Both the position numbers and the translations under genes were made by a program. A DNA stretch of 64,000 nt, taken from NCBI RefSeq assembly GCF_023554555.1, contig NZ_JAMJWC010000001.1, forward strand, positions 1,426,001-1,490,000, read 5' to 3'. Position 1 is the first letter of the stretch, and the number at the start of each line of letters is the position of its first letter. Shown here piece after piece: positions 1-7,449 of this stretch. The notes below the pieces were generated by a model, which worked only from the letters and a program-made list of their open reading frames with translations, had not been told where the DNA came from and did no database searches. Origin of the DNA: Sphingobacterium sp. lm-10 (lineage in GTDB: Bacteria > Bacteroidota > Bacteroidia > Sphingobacteriales > Sphingobacteriaceae).

Positions 1-219
1 CCAAAAGTTGGAGAAGAAATTTGTAAACAAATCTCCGGCTCTGTCCACTCGCATAAATTGGCTTTGGTTTTTCTTATTGGCATCAACGGTTTTCAGATTG
101 CCGTTTTCGTCAACGCCCGTGACGGCTTGGATTTTCTTTTTTTCCTTGTCCATCACCAACAGCACATCCGAAAGCTGTTCGGGATATTGCTGTTGATTTT
201 CATTTGTCTGTTCGCTCAT
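1..219 (-). CDS. DUF3945-type conjugative-element protein, N-terminal part (runs off window)
   Basis: The reading frame opens at the ATG at 219 (MSEQTNENQQ...) and stays open for 73 codons to the window edge, so only the N-terminus is seen. The sequence (QLSDVLLVMDKEKKKIQAVTG, then a VDENGNLKTVDAN stretch) resembles the start of DUF3945/DUF4099 proteins. These are carried by Bacteroidota conjugative transposons, usually next to a type IA topoisomerase and an HTH/RteC module. The neighbours here (HTH gene, rteC) fit that context. Its biochemical role is not established. The family call is from recognition of the N-terminus, so it is moderate. Confidence 0.6.
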   Translation of the reverse strand, partial: MSEQTNENQQQYPEQLSDVLLVMDKEKKKIQAVTGVDENGNLKTVDANKKNQSQFMRVDRAGDLFTNFFSNFW

Positions 220-306
220 GATATTGATCTTTTAAAGTTTACATTGCCCGAAAGTAAGCGAAGCAGGTACGGCTATGCCGTACCCGTCTTTTCGTGGTGG
301 GGTTTG

Positions 307-615
307 TCATCGGTTTTCTTTTGTACGCCGTATGGGGGCTTTGAAACTTTCCCTTATGAACTGATGTACATCCGATAGTTTGTAGTACAGTTTCCCGCTA
401 ATGGTGTAATACGGTAGCTTGCCTGTGGAGCGGTAGCGTTGCAGGGAGCGGTGGCTGATTTTCAGCATGAGGAGCAGGTCTTGGTTGTCTAGTAATTCCT
501 CGCCGTCTATGCTGTGCCGTTCTTTCTTTATATTTAGAACGTACTCTTTCAAAATATCGAAACGCTCCATTATACGTTCCATCCATGCGATAAATTCCAT
601 TCTGTCGATGTTCAT
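307..615 (-). CDS. excisionase-like helix-turn-helix protein of a conjugative element
   Basis: This small protein (102 aa) has a MerR/excisionase-type HTH in its C-terminal half: LLDNQDLLLMLKISHRSLQRY, then a wing-like YYTISGKLYYKLSDV segment. Such proteins are typical of Bacteroidota conjugative transposons and lie between rteC and the DUF3945 gene, as here. It probably binds DNA to control excision or transfer genes (inference from the family). The N-terminal half, about 45 residues, is helical and unassigned. An overlapping longer frame on the same strand at 398-757 has no recognisable domain and is treated as a shadow. Confidence 0.75.
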   Translation of the reverse strand: MNIDRMEFIAWMERIMERFDILKEYVLNIKKERHSIDGEELLDNQDLLLMLKISHRSLQRYRSTGKLPYYTISGKLYYKLSDVHQFIRESFKAPIRRTKENR

Positions 616-821
616 AACAAATACTTTTAATGATTTCTAACACCACAAAGTTGGAGCGATTGGCGCAGGCTGTCTTCCGATAAGTGTCTATCAAAAAGGC
701 ACTTTTTTCATTTTTATACAATTCATGTAAAATGGTTTTTTTAGGGTCTTTCCGCACTTTTGGTCAGTCGGTCGGCATCCCATCCAATCGATTTGCCCAT
801 AGACACATATAGGCAAACGGG

Positions 822-855
822 CAAAAAAAAGACAGCACCGATTGATGCTGTCCTT
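822..855 (-). terminator. intrinsic terminator downstream of rteC
   Basis: Seven-base arms (831-837 and 846-852) form a perfect stem around an 8-nt loop. Read on the minus strand, the stem is followed by eight T (823-830). It lies about 30 nt beyond the rteC stop codon. Confidence 0.75.
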
Positions 856-879
856 TTTGATGGAAAGAGAAGACCAAAA

Positions 880-1728
880 TTATAGGTTGTCTTCCCTATC
901 CATATATTCCTCTAAGCTGTATTTGAGTTGGTCTAAAAACAACGTCCGTGAGCCTGCACGGGTTTTCATTCGGTGGAAGCTGTTATGGATGTCGTTCAGT
1001 GAGACACGGAACAGGATTTGGAATACCATGCTGATTTTGCGGATGCCTATTTTCCCATGTGCAATGGCATCACAGGCATAGAGCGCATAAATCAATTCGA
1101 TAAGGGCATTTTTTGATTGTGTCCAGAAAACATCTTTGGTTTCCTCATTCTGTAGCAGTACATCGGGATTTTGTTCGGGGCTTAACTTTGTCGTCAGATA
1201 GTTATAGATTAATTCATTGGCGATGATTTTAGCTACTTTGAAATCAAAGTAGGTCGAAAAGTTAGTGTCAATTTCAAATACAAAGCTGTTCAGCCCATCA
1301 TAACAGTTGATTTTCCCAAGTGTGAAATATTGTTCATCCCGATCAGTTCTGCCGGAACGGTAATAGCGGTAAAAATCGGAATTGCAGACATGTTCCGTAT
1401 ATTCCTCTTTTAAGTCTCGTAGGTGCATGGCAAAATAGCTTTCATACATATTTCCATTGCTTGCAGGACAGGATGTTTCAATTCTAAACACTTTGTTGTA
1501 ATAAATGAGCTTACCAAGAACAGTTGGTTTTATCTGTTTAAAGAAAAGGATTTCGTCCTCTAATGTTGCGAAGCCCTCGTTCATAATATCTTCTTTGATG
1601 TCTCCGAGAAGTTTTTTCAGATAGATTGTCATCCCGTAAGCTTCGGCCATAAAACTCGATGCCTCAGCCGACAATTTCTGCTCCTGTTTTTGTATGTCGG
1701 AGACTATTTTGTGTAATAGGTGTCTCAT
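880..1728 (-). CDS. rteC: RteC-family conjugative transposon regulator
   Basis: This 282-aa protein matches the RteC family in length and sequence. Features seen are an N-terminal helical region (HKIVSDIQKQEQKLSAEA), an EILFFKQIKP.VLGKLIYYNKVFRIE segment, the FYRYYRSGRTDRDEQYF stretch, and a C-terminal winged-helix-like part with HGKIGIRKISMVFQ. In CTnDOT, RteC activates the excision genes of the element. The gene marks this part of the window as an integrated conjugative element. It is followed by a strong terminator and is divergent from the cargo genes that begin at 1972. The symbol is by family resemblance. Confidence 0.85.
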   Translation of the reverse strand: MRHLLHKIVSDIQKQEQKLSAEASSFMAEAYGMTIYLKKLLGDIKEDIMNEGFATLEDEILFFKQIKPTVLGKLIYYNKVFRIETSCPASNGNMYESYFAMHLRDLKEEYTEHVCNSDFYRYYRSGRTDRDEQYFTLGKINCYDGLNSFVFEIDTNFSTYFDFKVAKIIANELIYNYLTTKLSPEQNPDVLLQNEETKDVFWTQSKNALIELIYALYACDAIAHGKIGIRKISMVFQILFRVSLNDIHNSFHRMKTRAGSRTLFLDQLKYSLEEYMDREDNL

Positions 1729-1794
1729 AATACTAAAGGTTTATTAAATGAATCCACTACTCCTGCACAAAATTTAGCATTAGTACCGAACTTT

Positions 1795-1822
1795 TTCCAT
1801 GAGACAGGACGAACTCATGGAA
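1795..1822. other. hairpin in the rteC/cargo intergenic region
   Basis: Nine-base complementary arms (1795-1803 and 1814-1822) flank a 10-nt loop and are followed on the plus strand by a T-rich stretch. It sits 67-94 bp upstream of the rteC start. It could be a terminator of an unseen plus-strand transcript, part of the rteC leader, or an operator. Nothing in the sequence decides between these. Confidence 0.35.
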
Positions 1823-1852
1823 GATTTTTATTAAAATATAGCTATTAGATAG

Positions 1853-1885
1853 TTTGAAGATTTTTTTTTGAGCAATATATGTTTA
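1853..1885 (+). promoter_or_regulatory. candidate Bacteroidota promoter for the ATPase/caspase-NACHT pair
   Basis: TTTG at 1853-1856 and TATGTTTA at 1878-1885 are separated by 21 nt. This is close to the Bacteroidota TTTG-N19-21-TAnnTTTG pattern, with the final G missing. Transcription would start near 1892, leaving a leader of about 80 nt that contains the palindromes at 1934-1962. Confidence 0.35.
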
Positions 1886-1933
1886 CATTTCATGGATGCC
1901 TTTGAGACTTTTTTTATTAAATTCGTTAAAAAA

Positions 1934-1962
1934 ACGCTATAATATATAGCGTGTAATTACAC
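1934..1962. promoter_or_regulatory. two abutting palindromes upstream of the cargo operon (candidate operator)
   Basis: An inverted repeat with 7-nt arms (1934-1940 and 1946-1952) overlaps a perfect 12-bp palindrome, GTGTAATTACAC, at 1951-1962. The second ends 9 bp before the start codon at 1972. Tight symmetric sites in a leader suggest repressor binding or an RNA hairpin. No regulator gene is adjacent apart from the element's own HTH and RteC genes. Confidence 0.4.
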
Positions 1963-1971
1963 TGTTATATA

Positions 1972-4005
1972 ATGGCAAGAAAATTAACCACCAATTCCAG
2001 ACTCGTTAATGAGTTGTTTGCGAATTACATCAGCACATTTGTAGCATTTAGCGAGTTAATGAATAATTCTATCCAGGCTAAGAGTAAAAATATTTGGATC
2101 GAGATAGATTATGCCGCTGACGAAGAACTAAGCACAACCTTCATAAAAAGGATATCAATAAAAGACGATGGAAAAGGTGTTCACGTAAATGAACTTGAAG
2201 CCAAACTATTAGATATTGGAACGACTAACAAGGACGGTGGAAAAGGAATAGGTAGATTTGCAAGCTTTCAGATTGGAAAAGAAATTGAAATTGAAACGGT
2301 GGGATATTGCACTGAAAGTAAGACTTTTTCTAAGGCCGTAATACCTCTCTCTTTTGATAGTTTCGGTAATAATATCAATGTGTCCGAGATCAATATACCT
2401 ACTGATGAGGAAATTTTAAAAGGAAAGAACCATAATACATATTATAAGGTGAGTATTACGAACCTCTATCCTTCGTATGTTACAGACAAAGAACCAAAGA
2501 AAAAGATAATTGATAAATTTTTACGGCAAAATATAGCGGATGCAATTTTTGAAAGATATCCTCTGAAAATTTTTAATAAAGAGATTGTCTTCCACATAAA
2601 CGGTCAAACAATCAACCCAACTGATTTTGTAACTAGTGAACCAATTAAAATTGCTTCAACATTTACAGATATTAAAGGGAAGGAACATAAGGTACTCTTT
2701 GACTTTATGCCAATAAAAAAAATTGAAAAAATAAAAGTCTTTCTAACAGTTCAGAATGCAGGATTGAATACAATTGCAGGAAGTTTAGAATACGACGCAA
2801 CTTGGTTAAGTCCTAAAGTTGGAGGATGGTTTATTTATGTGTCATCTTCTACGCTGTCTTCTGATATTTATCGCAATATTGACCTAGATGATCTGGATCC
2901 TGATTGGAGAAAAGTTAGGGAATTTATCAAAAACAAACTAAATATCTTTTTTAAGGAGAGAAATCAGGAGTTTGATAACTTTTCAGATAATCTAAAAAAA
3001 GATACATATTACCCATATAAAGAAAAGACAAGTTCACAATCCAAAGTGATACTATTCGACAAATTAGCTTATCTGGTAGAAGATAGATACCATTTGTTAA
3101 AAGACGATAATCAACTTAGAGAGATCATTTATCCATTAATAGACAGAACAATATCAAATGGAGAGCTTAACAAAATTCTTTCTAGCATATTAAAGCTAAA
3201 TAACAAGCTTATATCCAAATTCTCTGACTTGTTAGAAAAAACTGATTTAGAAAATATAATAGAATTTTCGGACAAAGTTGCTAATAAGATTGAAGAAGTG
3301 GAGTTTTTGGAAAAGCTGGTATATAGTGATATAGCCAAAAATGTAAAGGAACGAAAAGAATTACATAAATTTCTTGAACGTATGTTGTGGATATTTGGAG
3401 AAGAATATAGTGAAACCACAAAATTACTTTCAGATAAAAACCTTGAGAAAAATCTAATTCAATTGCGGGATGACTGTCTTGGATATAAAGCGTCGAAAAA
3501 AGATGAAAATATCAATGAAGTCGCTGAGCGGTCTGTCAAATCTATTACAGATTTGTTCATGTACAACCAACGGATATTAGATCATAAAAGGCGAGAAGTT
3601 TTAATAGTTGAGTTGAAAGCACCTAAGGTTAAAATTAGTCCGAAGGAAATTGCTCAAGTGATGAAGTATGCACGAGAAATTGAGAAGCTAAATTCAATTA
3701 GTCGTGATGTTTCTTTCAAAATACTTCTCCTAAGCTCTGAAATTAATTCTGATGCTACGTTCGATATTCAGGGCAGGCAAAAAGGTGAGGATAATCCATA
3801 TTTTTATTTCAGAAACGAGAATAAGAATATTGAGATATGGATCATGAAATGGTCCGACTTAATTGAAAATGTGAAGAGAAAACTTCAATATATGGCAAAT
3901 CTACTTCAAACCAAGGACATTGATGTACAGGAGAAGGCGCAGAGAGATTTCGCAGATATTGAGTTCAACAAGGTTAGTTCGTCATTAAAAAGGGTGGCGA
4001 TTTAA
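1972..4005 (+). CDS. GHKL/Hsp90-like ATPase with C-terminal PD-(D/E)XK-like motif (candidate defence protein)
   Basis: The N-terminal ~100 residues carry the GHKL ATP-binding motifs: ExxxN in SELMNNSIQA (E28, N31/N32), DDGKG at 65-69 and GGKGIGRFAS near 89-98. These resemble MORC/Hsp90-type ATPases more than histidine kinases, and there is no phosphoacceptor His. A long helical middle (about 330-500) follows. Near the C-terminus, ILDHKRREVLIVELKAP contains D537 and E547-L-K549, spaced as in PD-(D/E)XK nucleases, followed by a helix with Q and KYA (KEIAQVMKYA). My reading is an ATP-driven conformational switch coupled to a nuclease. The nuclease call rests on the motif alone. Only 10 bp separate it from the caspase-NACHT gene, so the two are probably co-transcribed. 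Both are markedly AT-rich relative to the chromosome to the right and sit on a conjugative element. Family membership of the ATPase domain is firm; function is inferred. Confidence 0.75.
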   Translation: MARKLTTNSRLVNELFANYISTFVAFSELMNNSIQAKSKNIWIEIDYAADEELSTTFIKRISIKDDGKGVHVNELEAKLLDIGTTNKDGGKGIGRFASFQIGKEIEIETVGYCTESKTFSKAVIPLSFDSFGNNINVSEINIPTDEEILKGKNHNTYYKVSITNLYPSYVTDKEPKKKIIDKFLRQNIADAIFERYPLKIFNKEIVFHINGQTINPTDFVTSEPIKIASTFTDIKGKEHKVLFDFMPIKKIEKIKVFLTVQNAGLNTIAGSLEYDATWLSPKVGGWFIYVSSSTLSSDIYRNIDLDDLDPDWRKVREFIKNKLNIFFKERNQEFDNFSDNLKKDTYYPYKEKTSSQSKVILFDKLAYLVEDRYHLLKDDNQLREIIYPLIDRTISNGELNKILSSILKLNNKLISKFSDLLEKTDLENIIEFSDKVANKIEEVEFLEKLVYSDIAKNVKERKELHKFLERMLWIFGEEYSETTKLLSDKNLEKNLIQLRDDCLGYKASKKDENINEVAERSVKSITDLFMYNQRILDHKRREVLIVELKAPKVKISPKEIAQVMKYAREIEKLNSISRDVSFKILLLSSEINSDATFDIQGRQKGEDNPYFYFRNENKNIEIWIMKWSDLIENVKRKLQYMANLLQTKDIDVQEKAQRDFADIEFNKVSSSLKRVAI

Positions 4006-4015
4006 AAAATTATGT

Positions 4016-7000
4016 ATGGCAAACCATTTATTTTTGATCGGGATCAATAAGTATTTAAAAAACGATCATCTCTTGAGTTGTGTTAAGGATTGCGAAGACC
4101 TTAAGGATGTACTAATAGAGAAATATAACTTCGAAGAAAGCAAAACATATAGTGTTTACGATGAGCGAGCAACAAGTTTAAATATTTTAACAGCTTTAAA
4201 AAAATATGCAAGCAAATTAGATGAGGAGGATAATCTAATAATCTATTTTTCAGGACATGGGGAATTAGATGATGAAGAAGACATGGGGTATTGGGTTCCA
4301 TATGAAGCAACTAATTTTACTCAATTTATATCGAATAGGGACATAGTTGGATGCATAGAACGAATAAATTGCAAACACATTTTTTTAATTTCCGACAGCT
4401 GTTTTTCGAATAGTTTATTAACCCAAGGAAAGTTCAAAAAATCAGCAGTATACTTTGAAAAAAGCTCAAGATGGGCACTAACATCTGCCTTTAACGAGGC
4501 GAAAGATGCTGATAACGAGACTAACACATTATTTTGTGAATATATTCTAGAGTATCTTAATAGTACCGAGAGGGAATTCCGTGTTTCTGAATTAATTGAG
4601 TATGTCAAAAGTAAATATTACACGAATCGGTTTCAAACGCCTCAAGGCGGGCCTATAGCAGTTTCTGGACATAGAGGTGGAGAATTCGTTTTTTATCCAA
4701 TTGAAGGAATTGACAAACGAACTTTCAAAGGTTATAATGACTTTTTAAAAGTATTACGGTTCTACAAGCAGAATGCTTCGTTTATGCATATGGATTCTAT
4801 GGAAGATAGATCCAACCGAGTAGGTTACGTTCTGTATAACGAAATCGACTTAACAAGAAAGACTACATACTATTTGTATCTATATGATGGTACAAATCAA
4901 ACCAAAACGTTCGAATTACTTCGTTCGAAACACTCAAAAATATTTGCAGATAAAAACCTAATTATCTTTATTACACCAGATCGAACACAACGGAATAGGG
5001 ATATTCGAAAGAAAAACATTCAGGATAAGTTTAAACCTGTAAATACATTTTACCTTGATGATTTTATCAAAGATTATTGTAACCCTAAATTTGGAAATGA
5101 AGAAGATTCCAAATACTTAAGCATTTCCAACTTTGTATTACCTCCGTTCAAATACGAATTTAATGCGTCTGGAATAAATGAAATATTTAAATATTGGTTT
5201 ATTTCCGTCGAAGAACCAATTTTTGTAATCAAAGGTAGTGGTGGTATAGGAAAGACAACGCTTGCCCAATATTTAGCTGATGACCTAACAAAAAGCAATC
5301 CCGGCTTACAAGTATTGTTTATTGATTCAGTTCAGATTAAAGATAGCTTACTCAAGAGTAAAAAAGCTGACACTTTAAATATTTTCAATTTTTACGAAGC
5401 CCAATTTGATACAGATGGCAACACTCAAAATATGTTGTCAGAGGAGCTTTTTAGGATTAATCTTGACGCAGGTAATATTTTATTGATAATAGATGGTTTA
5501 GATGAGGTAATTTCTAAAATTCCTAATTTTAATATAACAGAGTTTCTAAACTCAATTAAAGAGTTCAGTTCCGAATTATGTAATGGTAAGGTGATAATTA
5601 CGTGTAGATCATTTTTTTGGAACCAAAGTGAATTGGTAGACACGAATTTTAAAACCATAGAGTTAGAACCATTTGACAAGACTTTAGCTCTTGAATTCTT
5701 TAATATGTCGTTCGATCGTGATTCAAAAAAAAGTGAAAAAGCTATCAAAATTGCCGATGATTTCAGATATCCTACGGATTCTGATCAAGAGACATATATT
5801 TATCATCCTTATGTATTGGACATTGTTAGAACATTGATACAGAGTGATGCCGAGCATCTAGACGTAATCGATACTGATTTGGATTCTATATATCTAAACA
5901 GCAAAGTCAAATCAGATTACATAATTTTCAGAGTTTGTACTAGAGAGCAAATTAGGGTAGATCAAATTGAGGTTGATAAACAAATAAAATTCTTTATAGA
6001 TTTTTCTGTTAATAATCGAGGAATATTAAAAATAGATGATTTACACAATGAATTAGAAAAAAGTCTAGGACAGAGAATCAATAATACACAGGTTGAGGCA
6101 TTTAAGTCTCATCCATTTTTGAAAACTGTCGGAAAAACTTTATTGTTTAGGTATGATTTTCTGGTAGACCAATTTAAGGCAATATATGTGTCCAAATTTA
6201 TTACTTACAATAATATTGAAATCAAGATAACAAAGAAATTTATTGAGATTATAACAGATAGTTGCTGGTATGGTTCCGCTTTTAATCATGATTTAGCAAA
6301 CCGTTTAGAGAAATGGACTGACGACGAATTATTATTAGTTAATGAAATATTATTACAGATAGATTCGATGGTATTGGAAATATTGGCAAAAAGAAAAGCT
6401 ATCGCTAACATTTTTAACCTTTGCCTGAATATCAATCATAAATATTTTAATAATAGTACAGAGAAAAATACTGAACTATTGAGCTCCTTATTCGGTGGTA
6501 CAAAAGGACATATCCGCAACGTTAGTATTATCAATGTAAATCCAGAAAGACCACCAAGATTCGACTTTTCTAATCTAACAATAGAAAAGTCTTACATAGA
6601 CAACTTTGGTAATTTCTCAAAATGTACTTTTAACGAAAAGACTATGTTTGTCGATTGTACAATACTGAACACAGAATTTCATTCAGCTACTCTATCATTG
6701 TCCAAAGATAGCTTTATAAACTGTTCCTTCGATTCATTATTTGATTCATCCTTCGCTTTACGCGAAAGCACTAAAGAAGATTCTGCAAAAACTTTACGAA
6801 CATTTTTACAATCATTTTTTAAGCTGTTTTACAGTGGCGGTAGATTAGGCAGACAATGGGAACATAAAGTTATTTCCCCCAGATTTAACGGAATAAACAA
6901 GATAAACATTGAATATAACAAATTTATCTCGATATTGAAAAAGCAAGAAATATTAATGGTTACAAAAGAACTAAACAAAAATAAGTTTGAATTATGCGAG

Positions 7001-7093
7001 GGTTCAAAGGAGTCGGTAATGAAGTTCGTTAAAGATGGGACAGTTGACTCAATTTTGCTGAAACTAATTAATGAGATAAATACCAAGAAATAG
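4016..7093 (+). CDS. caspase-like peptidase fused to NACHT NTPase and pentapeptide-like repeats
   Basis: Domains in order: (1) a caspase-like C14 peptidase at about 1-225, with catalytic His in IIYFSGHGE (H81) and Cys in ISDSCF (C129); (2) an unassigned alpha/beta linker at about 235-370; (3) a NACHT/STAND NTPase with Walker A GSGGIGKTT at 407-415, Walker B ILLIIDGLDE near 488-497 and an arginine after IITC (R531); (4) a helical region; (5) a short stretch at roughly 850-930 with spaced F/C residues like pentapeptide repeats (FDFSNL, CTFNEK, CTILNTEF, CSFDSLF); and (6) a small basic C-terminal domain. STAND-caspase fusions are known in bacterial conflict systems, where ligand sensing triggers oligomerisation and proteolysis. 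The sensor and substrate here are unknown. All catalytic residues appear intact. ATG at 4016 is used; the ATG at 4012 is out of frame. Confidence 0.85.
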   Translation: MANHLFLIGINKYLKNDHLLSCVKDCEDLKDVLIEKYNFEESKTYSVYDERATSLNILTALKKYASKLDEEDNLIIYFSGHGELDDEEDMGYWVPYEATNFTQFISNRDIVGCIERINCKHIFLISDSCFSNSLLTQGKFKKSAVYFEKSSRWALTSAFNEAKDADNETNTLFCEYILEYLNSTEREFRVSELIEYVKSKYYTNRFQTPQGGPIAVSGHRGGEFVFYPIEGIDKRTFKGYNDFLKVLRFYKQNASFMHMDSMEDRSNRVGYVLYNEIDLTRKTTYYLYLYDGTNQTKTFELLRSKHSKIFADKNLIIFITPDRTQRNRDIRKKNIQDKFKPVNTFYLDDFIKDYCNPKFGNEEDSKYLSISNFVLPPFKYEFNASGINEIFKYWFISVEEPIFVIKGSGGIGKTTLAQYLADDLTKSNPGLQVLFIDSVQIKDSLLKSKKADTLNIFNFYEAQFDTDGNTQNMLSEELFRINLDAGNILLIIDGLDEVISKIPNFNITEFLNSIKEFSSELCNGKVIITCRSFFWNQSELVDTNFKTIELEPFDKTLALEFFNMSFDRDSKKSEKAIKIADDFRYPTDSDQETYIYHPYVLDIVRTLIQSDAEHLDVIDTDLDSIYLNSKVKSDYIIFRVCTREQIRVDQIEVDKQIKFFIDFSVNNRGILKIDDLHNELEKSLGQRINNTQVEAFKSHPFLKTVGKTLLFRYDFLVDQFKAIYVSKFITYNNIEIKITKKFIEIITDSCWYGSAFNHDLANRLEKWTDDELLLVNEILLQIDSMVLEILAKRKAIANIFNLCLNINHKYFNNSTEKNTELLSSLFGGTKGHIRNVSIINVNPERPPRFDFSNLTIEKSYIDNFGNFSKCTFNEKTMFVDCTILNTEFHSATLSLSKDSFINCSFDSLFDSSFALRESTKEDSAKTLRTFLQSFFKLFYSGGRLGRQWEHKVISPRFNGINKINIEYNKFISILKKQEILMVTKELNKNKFELCEGSKESVMKFVKDGTVDSILLKLINEINTKK

Positions 7094-7134
7094 GATGATG
7101 GTCTATTAATACTTTCTTATCAACAGGTTCATAG

Positions 7135-7163
7135 AAAAGGTGAATTATCATCTATCACCTTTT
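7135..7163 (+). terminator. probable terminator of the ATPase/caspase-NACHT operon
   Basis: Nine-base arms (7135-7143 and 7155-7163) surround an 11-nt loop about 40 nt after the stop codon. The right arm ends in TTTT but no longer T run follows, so it is moderate. Confidence 0.45.
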
Positions 7164-7303
7164 CAGTTGTCTTACTTTAGTATAAATCTTAGACTGTTTA
7201 GGGGGATTACACGCCATATCATACTGGTAAGGACTTTCTTTCAATTGATTCAGTCGCCTTAAATCTTCCAAAAAAGAGTTCGAGTTTTGTACCAACGGGT
7301 TCA

Positions 7304-7340
7304 CAAGAATAGCCACTCAAACGAGTGGCTATTCTTGTTT
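7304..7340. terminator. perfect 15-bp inverted repeat between convergent genes
   Basis: Arms 7304-7318 and 7323-7337 are perfectly complementary with a 4-nt AAAC loop. A short T run follows on the plus strand. The position between a plus-strand operon and a minus-strand permease suits a bidirectional terminator. A recombination-site role cannot be excluded. Confidence 0.6.
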
Positions 7341-7360
7341 CCACCCGATTCGAACAGAAG

Positions 7361-7432
7361 CGTTGGGAAGGATTCGATTCTAGAAGGATCAGGCTACCGT
7401 GCGGGAATCGTGCGACTGAGCCAATCCCAGCG
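7361..7432. other. 72-nt tRNA-like structured segment (possible decayed tRNA or att relic)
   Basis: The ends (CGTTGGGA at 7361-7368 and TCCCAGCG at 7425-7432) pair over 8 bp with one wobble. On the minus strand the interior has a D-arm-like GGCTCAGTCG and a T-loop-like TCGAATCC, and the length is tRNA-sized. No intact anticodon arm can be drawn, so it is not called a tRNA gene. Confidence 0.25.
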
Positions 7433-7449
7433 GGTATGAGACCTTAATT

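Larger units (their letters stand above)
7094..7449. other. gene-free region containing the probable conjugative-element junction
   Basis: No coding sequence is visible. It holds the 7135-7163 hairpin, a perfect 15-bp inverted repeat at 7304-7337, and a GC-richer ~100-bp segment (7341-7440) with a tRNA-sized structured core. Left of it are AT-rich element genes; right of it is an ordinary chromosomal permease. The element boundary therefore probably lies here, but I could not identify a duplicated att core or an integrase gene. Confidence 0.4.

Noticed and set aside
398..757. 119-codon minus-strand frame overlapping the HTH gene
   Set aside because: No domain, overlaps a clear HTH gene in another frame, and has arginine-rich low-similarity sequence typical of a shadow.
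1972..4005. Histidine kinase
   Set aside because: The GHKL domain is at the N-terminus and no phosphoacceptor HisKA domain is present; motifs are closer to Hsp90/MORC-type ATPases.
7361..7432. Functional tRNA gene
   Set aside because: No anticodon arm or standard D-arm pairing can be formed, despite tRNA-like length.
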